A stretch of 64,000 bases of DNA from contig NC_079147.1 in the NCBI RefSeq assembly GCF_945859685.1, forward strand, positions 17,153,289 to 17,217,288. The letters run 5' to 3'. The number at the start of each line of letters is the position of its first letter. The stretch's first letter is position 1. Position numbers and translations under genes: made by a program. Shown here piece by piece: positions 47,271 to 60,314 of this stretch. Origin of the DNA: Eupeodes corollae (lineage: Eukaryota; Arthropoda; Insecta; Diptera; Syrphidae). The notes below the pieces were generated by a model that was given only the letters and a program-made list of their open reading frames with translations, made no database searches and had not been told where the DNA came from.

Positions 47271-48299
47271 TTGTCAGTTAAATTACCTATTTATTTATTT
47301 TCTTCGTTTAAAATTTCAACATGGTTTCAACCTAAAGGAGTGCTTTGTTTTAAACTAAAAAAAATAAATTTCAGTGACCTATTTATATGGACACAACTGT
47401 AAATTACGAACTGTGACTTGATGCTCACACAGGCGTAACCCATTCGAGCTAAATTGAAACAGAAACAGTCAATTTAAATACTCCACCAATTTTACATCCC
47501 CAACCAAGAAGACGTCAGCCTCGTCTTCGTCCTGCAAAAGGATTTAACTTTTTAAGGAAAATGTCACATACTCTGGGCTTATTTTGAAAAAATTATTGCT
47601 CCCGAATTGTCATCCTGAAAAGGATGGTTTTTCGCTTCTCCTTTTTTTTATTTTTTACGATGAACATGAAATTTGTATTTCTTCGTTGATAAAATATTTT
47701 CTTATTCCCTTAAAATTGAGAAAACCATCAAAAAGGCCAACAATAAAATTGTGGTTGTGGTTCGTTTGGTGGCGGTGAAGGTGGCGATGACGGTCGGTAC
47801 GGCTGTAAAAAAGTTAGAATTTTTCAATTGTAAATACATTATGCACGAGTCGAAGTTGTTGAGTATGTGGAACGTGTCTGTTTTAGAAAACGGGTTTTAT
47901 CGATTTTCATAAATTTCCTGAATTGTATATAATGCTAATAAGGATTTTAATGGAGTATCAAAGCACTGCACAGCAATGACTGTCTGGAAATTATTCTAAA
48001 AAAGATAGTTTTGTTGAAACTGAAAGAAATAATAATTAATTGGATAGTGATAATCTTTATTATATAATATAAGAAACAATAAATAATGAGAAACGTTAAA
48101 CTGTGCAATGTTTTTATAAAGATGCTCATATAAAATGCATACTTATTTATTTTTATTTCTATGGCTCATTGTTGCCAAGAAACTTAAATCTATAAATGGG
48201 AATTTTATTTAAAATAGTAACTGTGTGTAAATAAAAACATTATTGAAACAAAACCAATCCTTAAGTAAGCTTTGATTGCATTTTATATTTTTTTTTACA
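47271..48299. other. Sequence without a recognised gene
   Basis: Frames at 47584-47778, 47673-47912 and 47947-48129 show no known motif. Nothing else seen. Confidence 0.45.
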
Positions 48300-48700
48300 G
48301 CTCAGGTATCTCGTTAGTTCTGCGAAACTGTCAAGCAAATGGCACCTGGCACACAGGCTCTTCGAAACACTGAAGGTAACCTAATCACCGCATCAAATTA
48401 AATTGTAGCCGTTTTTAAGTTGCGGAATGGGCATTATGTAGACGACAAACGATAAGAAAACTCAATGAAGACTCGATATGACCAATCTAAAAAAAGGTGA
48501 TCTTCAAAAGTTACAGAGGTTTACCCTTGCTTAAATGTCAACGTACTTTGTGAATGTTTTAAACCTTTCTCCAACACTATAATCGGAACGTACCAGCGTG
48601 GCAAGGTTCAGGCAAGAAGATGCGTTATCATGTTATTTTGTCAACATAGTCCTAAAATAGATAGTGCGAAACAGTGGTGCCAACCTTGAAGGCACTTTTA
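48300..48700 (+). pseudogene. Very old RTE fragment
   Basis: Frame-shifted remains of the RT: KKGDL near 48495, then after a deletion FRQEDALSCYFVNIVLK near 48610-48655 (FRQGDALSCDFINIVLE in the intact copy) and ANLEGTF near 48680. Much more diverged than the other RTE copies. Confidence 0.7.
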
Positions 48701-49069
48701 TTTATTATTATTATTATAAAATCTTTATTATTCTCGATAAATGTACAATCTTTTAATAGCTAAGAATAAAAGCATGGCAAATGTTGCCGTCTGCCTGAAT
48801 TGACTTATTTCGAGTTTACATTTTAAGTGAAAAATTTAAAGTTATAAACTATGAGTTGTATATACATTAAAAAATTTAAAAAATAGTAGTTTGTTTATTC
48901 ATTTTGTTTAATTCTATGGTATAATATTTAAAAAAAAATAAAGACAAAAATTGAATTATATCTTCAAAAATTTTAACAAAAAAAAAAAGAGAAATTGGAA
49001 CACATTATCAAATATGTAATTAATACCTATATAAAACTGTTACGGTAACCTAAAGCATGACTAATATAG
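48701..49069. other. AT-rich sequence without a recognised gene
   Basis: A and T runs only. It leads into the 3' side of the minus-strand retrotransposon that follows. Confidence 0.5.
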
Positions 49070-52000
49070 GAGCATAGGGGTTTCCAATCTAGATTACCAT
49101 TTAAGAGTTGCTTTGTATATTCAAGTGTTAGAATGTTTTGTTAAAAGTAAAGCCTTCTAAATGCCTGTAACACTGGACAAATAGCTAAGAAGTGGTACAC
49201 ATCCTCAATTTCATTACGGTTGCACAAAGTACATTTTGGATCGGGGTCTGCTCTATGTGGCTTATAGTTTAAATTCAGCATCTCAGTTCTTGCATTTAAA
49301 ATAAGGCTCATTTGCTTTATAGATAATTTTTAGTTAAAATAATTACTTCTGTAGAGTGTGTGGTTTAGTGTTTGTAGATGAGTCTAGTGCTAGAAGTTTG
49401 AGCTTTATGCAAACACTGTAAATAAAGAGAGTCATCTAGCTTTACTATGCATTTATAGAAAACTTTTTGCCAATCGTCTAGAGGTGTATTATTAAGATTT
49501 AGATTAAAGCAATGCTGATTAGCCAATTCGTACCATTCTTTAAAAGGCGATAATTGAGGTCGGAGTGCGTATTGCATTATTTTTTGTGAAGGTTTGTATC
49601 AGGTCTATTCATAACTTTAACAATATAGTCCGCAGTTGATTTTAAATTGCCTAGGAATATTTGTGCTATACCGGTTTCTACGTGGATAGCATACGTTGGA
49701 GTTGAACTAGCTAGTTTGAAAATGCGTTTGAAAAAGAAACGTTGAACAACTTCGAATTCCTCCATGTTTCGATAGCCAAAAACTTGATCTGCGTAACAAA
49801 GGCACATTCTTATAGTTGCATCAAATACTCTAAACTTAGCAGTAGCATCGACATATTTACTGCAAAAGAATTTACTCCACATGAGATTTATTGCTGTTTT
49901 GGCAGCAATACATTTTCCTTTAACATGAGGGCGGTGATCAAGGTTATACGTTATTAGAAAACCTAAGTATTTGTATTGAGATACTATTTCTAACGGTCCG
50001 CGATCTAAAAACCATTTTTCATTGGGAGCTCTTCTTCGCTGAGTACATTCAAAAATCATTATTTTTGACATTGTGGCGTTAATTTTGAGATCCCACAAAT
50101 CACAAAATCTTATGAGTTTATTAATTTGAAGCTGTACAGATGTGGGTTTATCAGCCAAAATAACAATGTCATCCGCGTATAAAAGCATCTTTATAAGTGT
50201 ATCACCGACAATGACTCCACCCCGAAAATCTTTAGATACATCGTCAATAAATAGTGAAAACATGATGGGACTTAATCCACATCCTTGAGGAACACCACAT
50301 GTTGTATTAAAAAAGTCAGACATCGAATTTCCATTCCATACTGCAGCAGTGGTGCCAGTTATAAGGAGTTTGTACAGATTTAGAAATTTAGTGGATAAAC
50401 CCAAAGTAGATAATTTATATATTAAAGAGTCTTTGTTCACCGTGTCAAATGCCGCCTGAAAATCAACGAAAAAGGCGTAAATTTTCTTTTTCTTTTCAAA
50501 ACAATTCTTTACTATGCTTGTTAGAGCAAATATATTATCTATTGTAGATAATCCTGCTCGAAAGCCGGCTTGGAAAATACTAAGGAGTTTATTCTCTTTA
50601 ACCCATTTTGTTAACCTTTGGTATAAAAGATGGGTGAATATTTTCATATGGCAGAATCGAAATGCTCATGTAGTTACTCGAAAGTTGCAAATCCCTTTTT
50701 TTTTAAAATAGCACAGATCCATGCTTTTAAGAAACTCTTTGGAATTTCTTCTTCTTCAAGAAGTCTTTTAAAGAAGTCATTAATATGATTAAGAAAATTC
50801 GGAGTTCCATATTTATAAAATTCACACGGCACACCATCAACTCCGGCAGATTTTTCATTTTTAATATTTTCTAGAGTTCCTTGCAACTCTCTAATTATGA
50901 TTGGCCCATCTATTTTTGGGATTAAAACTAAAGGAAGGGCATACTGAAATTTTAAACTTGTTGTCAAAGGGTTCAGGAGCTGTTCGAAGTGCTGACATAC
51001 TCTTGCAACCACCTAACAATCTCACATTTGACCAGAATGTTTTTGCGTCTTTACAGTTTGAATGCCTGGTTGCTTCGCCATTTACATATTTTTTTTTCTT
51101 TTTGAATACAGAGCTTTATATACAGTTTATTGGATTCTATGTCTATGACTTTAAAAAAAAATTGAATTGGTCTTCCTTGCGGAGTTTTATACATTCCCAA
51201 TCAAACCACTGAGCTACGAATTTATCTCTGGATTTAGGTTTTACCACAACTGCTGCTTGTCTTACACTTTTTAAAATATTTTTAACGGCCTGGTCACAAC
51301 TATAATGTTCTTGGGAGGAAAGGCAATTAACCTGAGCGTCGAGCCTTCGTCTATACACAATTCTTTACCCTCTTCGAGATAAGTTTTTATCACAATAATA
51401 ATATCATACTTTTAAATAAATTCAAAAAAAGCAGGAATTACTTGATTGTTTTTCAACTCAGAAACATTATAACATATACTTTTTAAATTTAAATGGCAGA
51501 CGGCAACCATTTCCTACTTATGATGTTCACGCTGATGTTGATATTAATTCTGCTGCATACTGCTTTCTCTAGTTGGAGCAATTGGCGCTATCATCGTATT
51601 ATTCTGACAGTTGTTGATGTTGTCTTTGTTAAAGAACTGCAGCCCACCTTCTCCAAACGTGTTTTTTATAAATGCCAATTCGTCTGCATTGTTTAAAACC
51701 AAACCTCTCAAAACGTTGTAAGGAAATGCAAAGTTGGTTATATTTAATTTAACTCCTTTAATAATGAATTTTACTGTTGGAGCCATATCAAGTAATTTCG
51801 TTTTGATTTGGAAAAGTGCATTTTCTTTTGGCGTGTTATAAGGGATTGTTCGCGGTGCATAACAATGCCTGTATTCTTTAGTTTTGGTGTCGCTTCGATT
51901 AATTTGCTTGCGGTGTCGCCGGGATGAAAGTTAAGAATTTCAGTGCTTTTATTTGTGTTGCGATTTGTGAACTCTTGTGTGTGTTTTATAGGCAAATCTG

Positions 52001-52440
52001 CATTTCCTTGAAGCTGGAGAAGACCAATGCAAGTTTGTTTTTCAAAGTCAACTTTATTGGACTTCCATTATGCTGGGAAATGTACAACAATAGAATTTTC
52101 CTTGTTTTTTTTTCCCCCACAAAATTTCAAGTTGGCGCTCCAAGGTTTGACAGTAGCTTTCCATGTTTGTTAATCGGTTCACAAGGAAAACATTTTGAGA
52201 CCTTAATAACTGGATATTGCTTGATAGTGCTTTTCACTTCAATTTTAGTTGCAATGTCTTTTAATTTTGAGGTTATGCATTCATCCAAAAGATCTTTTAA
52301 TTCTGCGATCGACATTTTTCCAACTGCCATTTTACTTGAAAATTCCGCTTTAGATATTAATTTCTTGTTATTTTGTGGGTGTTCCGGCTAAGTATCTTGC
52401 AAATTTCGTTTTGGTTGCATATATGGACAAAACGATCGAA
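49070..52440 (-). pseudogene. CR1/L2-like non-LTR retrotransposon remnant
   Basis: Minus-strand element with most of its RT readable. At 51358-51143 a pre-RT linker; at 51012-50674 KNEKSAGVDGVPCEFYKYG and AWICAILKKKG. After a damaged frame shift, the 356-codon frame 50647-49577 carries AGFRAGLSTIDNIF, FFVDFQAAFDTVNKDSL (motif A), GVPQGCGLSPIMFSLFIDDV and YADDIVILA (motif C), then YKYLGFLITYNLDH. The 70-codon frame 49577-49365 continues the C-terminus. A zinc motif C-x2-C-x9-H-x4-C (CTLCNRNEIEDVYHFLAICP) lies at about 49180-49245. Frames at 52330-52127, 51995-51771 and 51786-51544 lie where an ORF1 would be, but no endonuclease domain fits between, so it is deleted. The clade is judged by look and C-terminal zinc motif only. 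Inactive. Confidence 0.75.
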
Positions 52441-52799
52441 GAGGCAATGTCGAAACAAACCCCAATACCAAATATAATTGAAATCGTACCTTGTATTATC
52501 TGTTGTTTGAAATAAATTCTTTGTAATGTAAAAATATAACCTTAAAGTGATGTTGTAACTTTTAAAAACAATTTTTTACTATTTTATTTTAAATAAATAT
52601 GAAAAAAGATACTGAAAACTTCGAATTTCTCGTAAATCTGACGGATTTGACACTATCTTTTACAGCACTTCATATTTGCTTGGCTATGTGTACGAGCTGT
52701 TCTTGAAGTAATTACAGTTATAGATGAACAGGCGAAATGCGTTGAGGGATTGCAGTGAATGCGGACATACAAGCCCCATCTGTCCACCACCTAGAACAA
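52441..52799. other. Sequence without a recognised gene
   Basis: Nothing recognisable. Confidence 0.45.
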
Positions 52800-53165
52800 C
52801 ACGTCAATTTTGGTTAAATCAATTTTGAGGTAGTCAAGGAGTTCACCTTGCTCGAAACAAATACCAATTCCACCAACGACACCTTAGTGGACATCCAACG
52901 AAGAATTATCCTACCAAACCGTTGCGTCTATGGTTTGGCCAAAAAAAATGGGCTTAAGACTCCTTTCTTAAAAGACCAAGTGCACGTTATTAAAAATATT
53001 AAAAACTCTATTTTTACCAGCTCTACTCTTAGGAGCGGAGTCCTGGACGATAAGTACAAGAGTGGAATCGATGCTGAGGACTTGCGAGGGGAAAATCATT
53101 GGATTTGCTGCCTGGATGAAGCTTTCAAGGAAGAACGCATTATTAAAGCCAGAGATTTTTAATGG
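52800..53165 (+). pseudogene. RTE C-terminal fragment
   Basis: Reads EVVKEFTLLE near 52830 (EVVKDFVYLG in the intact copy), RRIILPNRCVYGL, and in a shifted frame LGAESWTIS and CEGKIIGF (GAEAWTLS and CFERKIIR). Old and frame-shifted, it runs up to a SINE. Confidence 0.7.
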
Positions 53166-53197
53166 TCGGGGAATCGGATAAATAAGGAAGTTAGTGT

Positions 53198-53385
53198 ATT
53201 ACCCGTGGCACAATGGTTAGTGAATTTAAATATCAAGCCAGAGGTCTTGGGTTCAATGCCTGCCTGTGCCATTTAAAGTTTCGGTTATTTAGCAAAGAGA
53301 AAATCTTGTGATGAAAAACACTTTCTTAAGTTGGCTGTTCGGAAAAGAAGAAAAGAAACTCCTAGAATGATTTTATTAGTGAAAT
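53198..53385 (+). mobile_element. tRNA-derived SINE, head and start of body
   Basis: Pol III internal promoter: A box TGGCACAATGG at 53206-53216 and B box GGTTCAATGCC at 53250-53260, 34 bp apart. TGGCAC and GTGCCA (53206-53211, 53266-53271) can pair like an acceptor stem. The spacing and lack of a clean cloverleaf argue against a functional tRNA gene. The body (GATGAAAAACACTTTC, GTTGGCTGTTCGGA) follows and is then cut; its 3' part is of the kind seen at 46984-47105. Confidence 0.75.
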
Positions 53386-54355
53386 GAAAAATCTTATTAA
53401 TGTATAGATAAGAGACACAATTCTGCAATGATAATTTTTATGTGGTTTTTATATTCTTTACAGATTCTCAATACACAATATTAATAACGAGAATTATTTT
53501 GGTCATAAATAAGTTGATGATGATTCATCTCAGCTCAACTTTGTTATAAAGTAAGGACTTTTATTTAGCTTCTCGATGTATACAAATGATATCAGGCTAT
53601 AAATATTGACCTGATATACGATTGTTTTATTACATTTATATTCTTTACATGGATTGCTAATAAACTTTTATTTATATTCACAGTACTTCCTGTTGATAAT
53701 CATAAAATTTAATGAATTGTGGTTCTGATCAATTGACTTTTTGGTTCATTATATTGGAATGTTATTTTATTTCAAGACAGTAAAATAAATATTTGGGGTA
53801 TGCCAAAATTGAGGATTTTAAATTGAAAAAAAAGGTTTTAAATTGAAGGGACTCATAACTATGAAAAAAATGAAAGTCTCAGTGTTGTTTGATTTACTTC
53901 CTTTTAAAAAATGATATTTTGTTAACAAAAATGTTAACTTGATAGGACGTCATAAATAAAAGTCCTAAGAACTAAGCCCCAGAATATAAAATCTTATTTT
54001 TTCAATTCTATCGTTGGTATGCACGTTACTCTATACGGAATTCCATGAATCTTAAAAAAGAATTTTTTTTAGACGTGTTGTTTTAAGATGAAATAAAATG
54101 TAAAAATCAAGATTTTAGCTTTAAGTTTACTATTTTGAAAAGTTAACTTGATATTTTGTTTTGAATGACTGACTTAAATAAAGCTACCGGTTTTATATTA
54201 TCAATTGTTTTTTTTTTGTTACATGTTAACAAATTTGGACGATTTAGAAACGTTTTTAAAAAGTAAGGTTATTTTATATGATTGAGTATAAATCTAGTGA
54301 AAGCTGTCAAAAAAAACTAACCTTAAAAGAGCAGCGTGTATTCTTCTTTAAAATA
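53386..54355. other. AT-rich sequence without a recognised gene
   Basis: No frames of note and no recognised repeat. Confidence 0.5.
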
Positions 54356-55127
54356 TATACAGAGATGTAGGGTATCGATTTGAAGCTAATTGGTTTTTTC
54401 CAAGATCTACCGTAGTGTGAATATTTGGTCGATAGTGGACTTTCCTGGTCTGAAGTCATACTAATAAGGACCCATCAGGTTGTTGATGTACGGCTTCAGA
54501 CGTTCACATAATATGGAAGAGAGGATCTTATACGCAATGTTAAGGAGACTGATTGCACTGTAGTTTGTGCAATTTAGAGGGTCTCCTTTTTTATGTATCG
54601 AGCAAACTATGATGAGATTCCACTCATCGGGCATGCTTTCTTCCGACCATATTTTGCAGATGAGTTGGTGTATGCTCCCTACCAAGTCATCGCCTTGTCC
54701 TTTCAATAGTTCGGCAGCGATGCCGTCAGCTCCAGCGGCTTTGTTTGACTTAGGTTTAGATATAGCAATCTTAACTTTGTCGAGGTCGGCTAGGCGGAAT
54801 TGTTGATCTGCGTCGCCTAGGTTCAGTGATTCTACCTCCTTTACAGCGGAATTCGGTTCGTCATCGCCGTTATATAATTTGGAGAAGTGGTCTTTAAATA
54901 TTCTTAACATAGGCTGTGGTTCTACTACGATGTTCCCCTGATCGTCTTTACAGGCTTGGGTTCGTTCTAAGAAGCCGGTATTTCTCTCTCCTCTTCTGCT
55001 CGTAGAGCTCTGGTTCTTTCGTGCAGCGCCGTTTTGTATGCCTCTTGTTTCGCTGCGTGCGCTTGCCGGCATTCGTCGACGTTTGTGTCGATTGTGTCCT
55101 CTTGAATGCATATGTCTACCATTTGAA
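54356..55127 (-). pseudogene. RTE copy with large internal deletion
   Basis: The first 40 or so bases of the RTE 5' end (55127-55088) are joined directly to the endonuclease-RT linker, so the whole endonuclease is gone. The frame 55111-54461 (216 codons) reads ACKDDQGNIVVEPQPMLRI, NKAAGADGIAAELLK, HQLICKIWSEESMPDEWN and KKGDPLNC. A further deletion removes the basic stretch near 54963. It stops at 54356 near TLRQILEK, before motif A. Close to the intact copy in sequence, so probably a young derivative. Confidence 0.85.
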
Positions 55128-57314
55128 TTCCATACATTGTTTTTAAATAAACTATAAGCTGTTTGATTGATTTATTTCAATGGTCCACTGGGGCGTATAC
55201 GTACTTTTTTATTTAATTGCTGATAGGCTGTTGCAACACCCAATCCAATTTTTGTAAGACTTATTTTGTGTTATTAATGACTTACAGTTTAAGAAATATT
55301 ATTGTTGGTTACCGTTATACATTCTTTCAATCAAAAAAAAGGGTGATTGCATTTTGTTGTACAATACAAATAAAATCCCTCAATAATAATCTCATCTCCG
55401 AATTTGAAAGCGTTTGGTAACCTTATTATGGTTTTTATTACGAATTGGATTATCTTCTTCATTATGTTGTACATATATTAAACACAGCAATTTGTGTGCT
55501 TCTGATGGTTTCTAATATTAACAAAAAAATATACACACATATTGCACCAACGACTATTTTGTTTTACAAATTGGGCTTTAATAAATAACAAATTTGATAT
55601 CAGACATGCTTTGGGGCTAGCTAATTAATTCTAAGAGCCTTTGTTTATATGATATGAGTCCTCAAAGACTCAGAATCTATGTCAAGTATAGATTAAATTT
55701 CTTCAATCAAAACCACAAAAAAAAAACTTATAAAGTAAATCTTTTATAACCTTTCTACTGATGTTTAATACTTTTCATTAAAATCAAATTTTTTTTCGGC
55801 TTATCAAAGTTTTTATAAAGATTATATTTATATTTAACCCTAAGCTGTTATTAGCGTCATGAATGTATCTACAATCAATCGATAAAAAAGCCTTCATTTA
55901 TATTTATGGGTAATTCCCTATGATATTGGCCATCATCAATGAAATTTCACGCTTTATAGTCAAAAAGACCTTTCCTTAGGCATACAATTAAAGCTCAATG
56001 AATCCTTCCAGTTGTCGTTAATACGCCGGTAATCAAAGATTCTTTCCATGAAAAACGGATGACGTCAATGAGATTTTGGGAAAAAAATTAAAAAAGAATA
56101 TAATGAAGAGTTCGAAACAAAAAAGCAAAACCCTCAAGCACTTTCATCCTTCATTAGCCTAGTTGTTTTTATACAATTCACGTGTTGAAGTTTTTTTCTC
56201 AAGAATAATATAAGACAAATTCTTCTGGATACATACAGTGGTGCCAGTATTTTTGAAGACTGTGTACTTATATTAACTCTTTTTACAAATAAATTCGTCT
56301 AAAAACTTAAAATATTTTGAAAAAAAAATCAATAAACCATTAAATTAAAAAGAGTCTTGATAAGATCCACACTAATAACTTTCGATTCTAATTGTCGATT
56401 TGCTTAGAAGTTAAAAAAAAATATAAATGTAAAAATTTTGTGAGAGATGATAACGAGTTTAAAGTCTATTATCTTCCTTTGTTCTTATAATTTGTTAGTC
56501 GGAAACCATTTGTTATTCGTTGTTTGTTGTTTTTGTAGGTTTTCGTTTTTTGTAAAAAAGTTGTCAATGGAATTTTTCTAAAAACTTAATCAAAGTGTTT
56601 AAACAATATATTGCATATGGTAAAAAAAGTTAACGAGATTTTTAGTCGAAAACCATATTTTACAAATCTTAGTAGTTTGACAAATCAGGGGGTCATTCTG
56701 TAAAACGATAATCGTTAGACGATAGCGGTTTGCCGATAGTCTGACTTCACGTAAGACGAATATCGTCAAAACGATAGCATTTGCACGATAGCTAAATAGG
56801 TATCGTTTGCTATTAATTTCCATTGATAAGTAAGCAAATTCAAGTAAAAAAGTTTCGGTGAAGTTTAGTTTTTATACAAAATGAAAATAAAAACGATTAG
56901 TTCGGTTAATAAGAATATTAAAAGATTAATCGGATTTTCTATTGATTCGAACCCATATGCAAGAAATTTTTTTATATAGAAAACATTAGTAATTGTTGTT
57001 AAATAAATACAAAAATTGTGGTTTTGGAATTGCAAAAGATTGCTTTATGATATTAGAATCAATACATTTGCCAGACGGTTGTCGTTCTAGATTCAATATT
57101 AAAATTTCTTGTAACTTTTGAAACTTTGGGGGTGGATCAACATTGGTATATTTAACAGGCAACGATTTAAGTATAGCTTTTGTACAACGCACTTATCCAA
57201 AGAAGTTAAACAAAAAATATTTTTAAAGCAAAGTTATGTTCATTGTTAATAAAATGCAGTCTTATCTTCCTTCATTTGGACAGCATTTCGTTTTTTATTG
57301 CAGGTTTTTTTTAA
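55128..57314. other. Sequence without a recognised gene
   Basis: Mostly AT-rich and empty. At 56348-56420 a worn family B terminal block (AAAGAGTCTTGATAAGATCC, CACACTAATAACTTTCGATT). At 56695-56820 a cluster of CGATAGC-like motifs. Short frames at 55217-55420 and 56986-57192 are unidentified. Confidence 0.5.
56695..56820. repeat. Cluster of CGAT / ATCG motifs
   Basis: Within 125 bp, ACGATAGC occurs three times, with further CGATA, ATCGT and CCGATAG variants in both orientations (AACGATAATCGTTAGACGAT, GACGAATATCGTC). It may be the end of an unrecognised transposon. Confidence 0.5.
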
Positions 57315-60314
57315 ATTCAAATGGTAGACATGTGCAATATTGCACGTGCTTTCAAGAGAACACAAGCGTCCACAGGTTTTTCTCAAAACCCACCAGTCTA
57401 TCAACTCCTACTCTTACCTTCCCGTGGTGAACATCGGGTGCCTTGTACTTCAACTGAAGATTGAGTTCCAACCATAGTGGAAAGTTGTTGGGGGCAGCAA
57501 ACGAGAGAGGGGGGAGGTGCTTCTACTAAGGCACCTATCCTTATCCAGATGGCAGCGGAGGAATTCTCGAGATGGAATCAACGGTGGCGTCTACAGTTCC
57601 AGTAAGGTTGAACTATTTAGTAAACATCTAATAGGGCTTCTTCGACTTATTCAGAGGCCAGGTGTATAAGGATCGGTTTTATCCGGCTCCCCATTCGTGG
57701 AGTTATACTTAGGATCTGGCCCCCCAGGTTGGGGGTTGTGCCGTTGGGGTGACTTCATGGCCACGTAAGTTGAAAAACTGCTATATTTACTATGGTGACT
57801 GCTACCACGAAAATCAACAGCGCTTATTTGGATGCTGATTCGTCATTGGAGCCAGACTAAGGCATCCTCATGACCATAAGCATCAAGGCAAAATTCGGCA
57901 ACATTAGCCTGATATGCGCACGCCCCCAAAGAAAAGAAAGACGACAACACCAAAGATATGTTCTTCGAGCTCCTAGACAAAACATATATGCAGATTTTAA
58001 TGCCAAGCTAGGAAGGGAAGACATCTTTGGTGGAACAATCGGAAAGAACAGCCTGCACGACAACACTTCCGACAACGGATTCAGGCTCATAGATTTTGCT
58101 GCAAGGCGAAACGTCATGTTAGCCAGTAGGCGTTTTTCAAACATCAACATTCACAAAGGAACTTGGACTTCTCCAGATCAATCTAACGTCAACGAGATTG
58201 ACCACATTACGATCGACGCCAGACATATGCTTCCAGCATCATGGATGTACGAACTTTCCGAGGAGCTGACATCGACTCAGACCACTACCTCGGTGTAGCC
58301 AAGGTAGCACTTTGGATTTCCAGACCCAAGGCAAAACAAGGAGGTGCTGGGAGAAGGTTCAACGTCGAACGGCTACAATCGTCAGAGATCGCCAAATCCT
58401 TTTCCGACAGAGTTACAAGTAATCTCTCTCGAAGTTCTGTGCCGCCAACACAATGTATCGAAAACCAGTGGCAACATTGCCAAGATGCAATCAGAGAAGC
58501 CGCCTCTGATGTGCTGGGTTTCAAGCAACTACCAACAAGGAACCCCTGGTTTGATGAGAAATGTCGGCAGGCAAATGCAGCCAACCAACAGGCACGTACA
58601 TGAAAGGACGAGAGCTGCTCATGAGCTCTATGAGCTCTATGAGAGGAACTTCAACTTCTCAGAAAGAAAAAGAGAGGGCATAAGAAGCTTGCGGTCGAAG
58701 ATGTTGAGAGGTTTAAGAGCAGGAATAAAGTTCGAAAGTTTTGTAAACAGGTGAAACGAAATTCACAGGTTCATAAACCTATCACCGAAGGCTGCAAAGG
58801 CGAAAATGGAAACATCATAGCGAAACCGCAGTCAATGCTGAGGATATGGATATATGTCTTCTGCAGACAGTTAAACGGCAACGACGAACCGAATTCCTCT
58901 GTCAGGCAGGATGATCCATTCAATATAGACGACGAAAGCCAATAAACCCGTTCTCCCGACTTAGACGAAGTAAAGATTACCATATCTAAGCTGAAGTGTA
59001 ATAAAGTCACTGGAGCGGATGGCTTGAATGCCGAGCTCTTTAAAGCAGCTGGGAATAAGTTGGTTAGGAGCATGCACCAACTTATCTGTAAGATTTTGTC
59101 TGAAGAAAGCATGCCCGATGAGTGGAATCTAAGCATAGTTTGCCCGATAAAGAAAAAAGGAGACCCTTAAAACTGCACTATAGAGGAATCAGTCTATTAA
59201 ACATCGCTTACAAAATCTTCACTGCCGTAATATGTGAACGTCTAAAGCCCAACTTCAACACCCTGATAGGTCTGTATCAGTGTGGTTTTAGACCAGGAAA
59301 GTCCACAGTTGATCAAATATTCACATTATTTCAGATCCTGGAAAAACCCAAGACCATCAAATCGACACCCACCATATTTTCATCAATTTCAAGGCAGCAT
59401 ATGACAGCATCTACAGGGACGAGCTGTATAGATCCATGTCTGAATTTGGTATCCCCGCCAAACTCGTCCGTTTATGCAGGATGACTTTCGAAAATTTACG
59501 CCGCTCCATAAAGGTTGGAAACACCTTAACAGGACCTTTCGATGTCAAAAAAGGTTTTAGACAAAGTGTTGCGCTGTCATGTCATTTTTATAACATCGTG
59601 ATTAAAAGTATAGTGCAGAGCTCACACATCAACACTAGAGGCACTATCTGATGACATTGACATAATCGGAAGAACTTAGCGTGATGTCAATGGGGCTTTT
59701 GTGAGTATTGAGGCAGAGGCGGCAAAAATGGGTGTAACGATTAATGAGGGCAAAGCAAAGTACATGCTGTCCTCAAGAAAGGACATACGTCACCATCGAC
59801 AGACATATTTTTGAGGTAGTCCTAGGTAGACCTAGGCTCCACTGTAAATGCAGAAAACAACACCAGTGCTGAGATCAAACGCAGAATAACTCTTGCTAAT
59901 CACTCGAGGGACCAAAGTGTTGTTTCGACAGAAAAATTCTTCGTGTGATCTACGGTCCCGTATGCATTGAAGGAGAGTGGAGGAGAAGATGGAACGACGA
60001 GATGTACGGGCTGTACAGGGACGTAGGCTTAGCCAGAAGGGTAAAGGTAAAACGACTAAGATGTATGGGTCACGTAGAGCGCATGGAAACCAATGCTCCG
60101 GCCCGGAAAGTCTTCGAATCCACACTCACAGGACAGCGCAGTAAAGAAAGACCGCGGATTAGGAGGCGCGCACAATTAAAAAGTGAACTCACCCAACTTG
60201 GAGCTCGAAATTGGAGACATGTAGCTAGACACCGAGCTAGATGGAGAAGTTTGTTGGGTGAGGCCCTAGTTCACACAGGACAGTAGTGCCACGTTAAGTA
60301 AGTAAGTAAGTAAG
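57315..60314 (+). pseudogene. RTE retrotransposon, nearly end-to-end but decayed
   Basis: Plus-strand copy with both ends: TTCAAATGGTAGACATGTGC at about 57315 and an AAGT tail (60295-60314) after GACAGTAGTGCCACG. The leader frame starting at ATG 57321 is cut by TGA where the intact copy has TGG. Endonuclease in shifted frames: FGNISLICA, NAKLGREDIFGG, TSDNGFRLIDFAA, NEIDHITIDARH, DIDSDHYLGVAK (57870-58300). RT: GCKGENGNI, HQLICKILSEESMPDEW, YRGISLLNIAYKI, CGFRPGKSTVDQIFTL, DSIYRDELYRSM, FRQSVALS. The catalytic YADD is partly deleted near 59648 (DDIDIIGRT remains). C-terminal frame 59945-60286: CIEGEWRRRWNDEMYGLY and RLRCMGHVERM. Several stops: inactive. I found no target duplication. Confidence 0.9.

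Noticed and set aside
49742..50711. Plus-strand frames opposite the CR1/L2-like RT
   Set aside because: They are antisense shadows of the 356-codon RT frame on the minus strand.
53198..53280. A functional tRNA gene
   Set aside because: A and B boxes are present, but there is no complete cloverleaf, and SINE body sequence follows directly.
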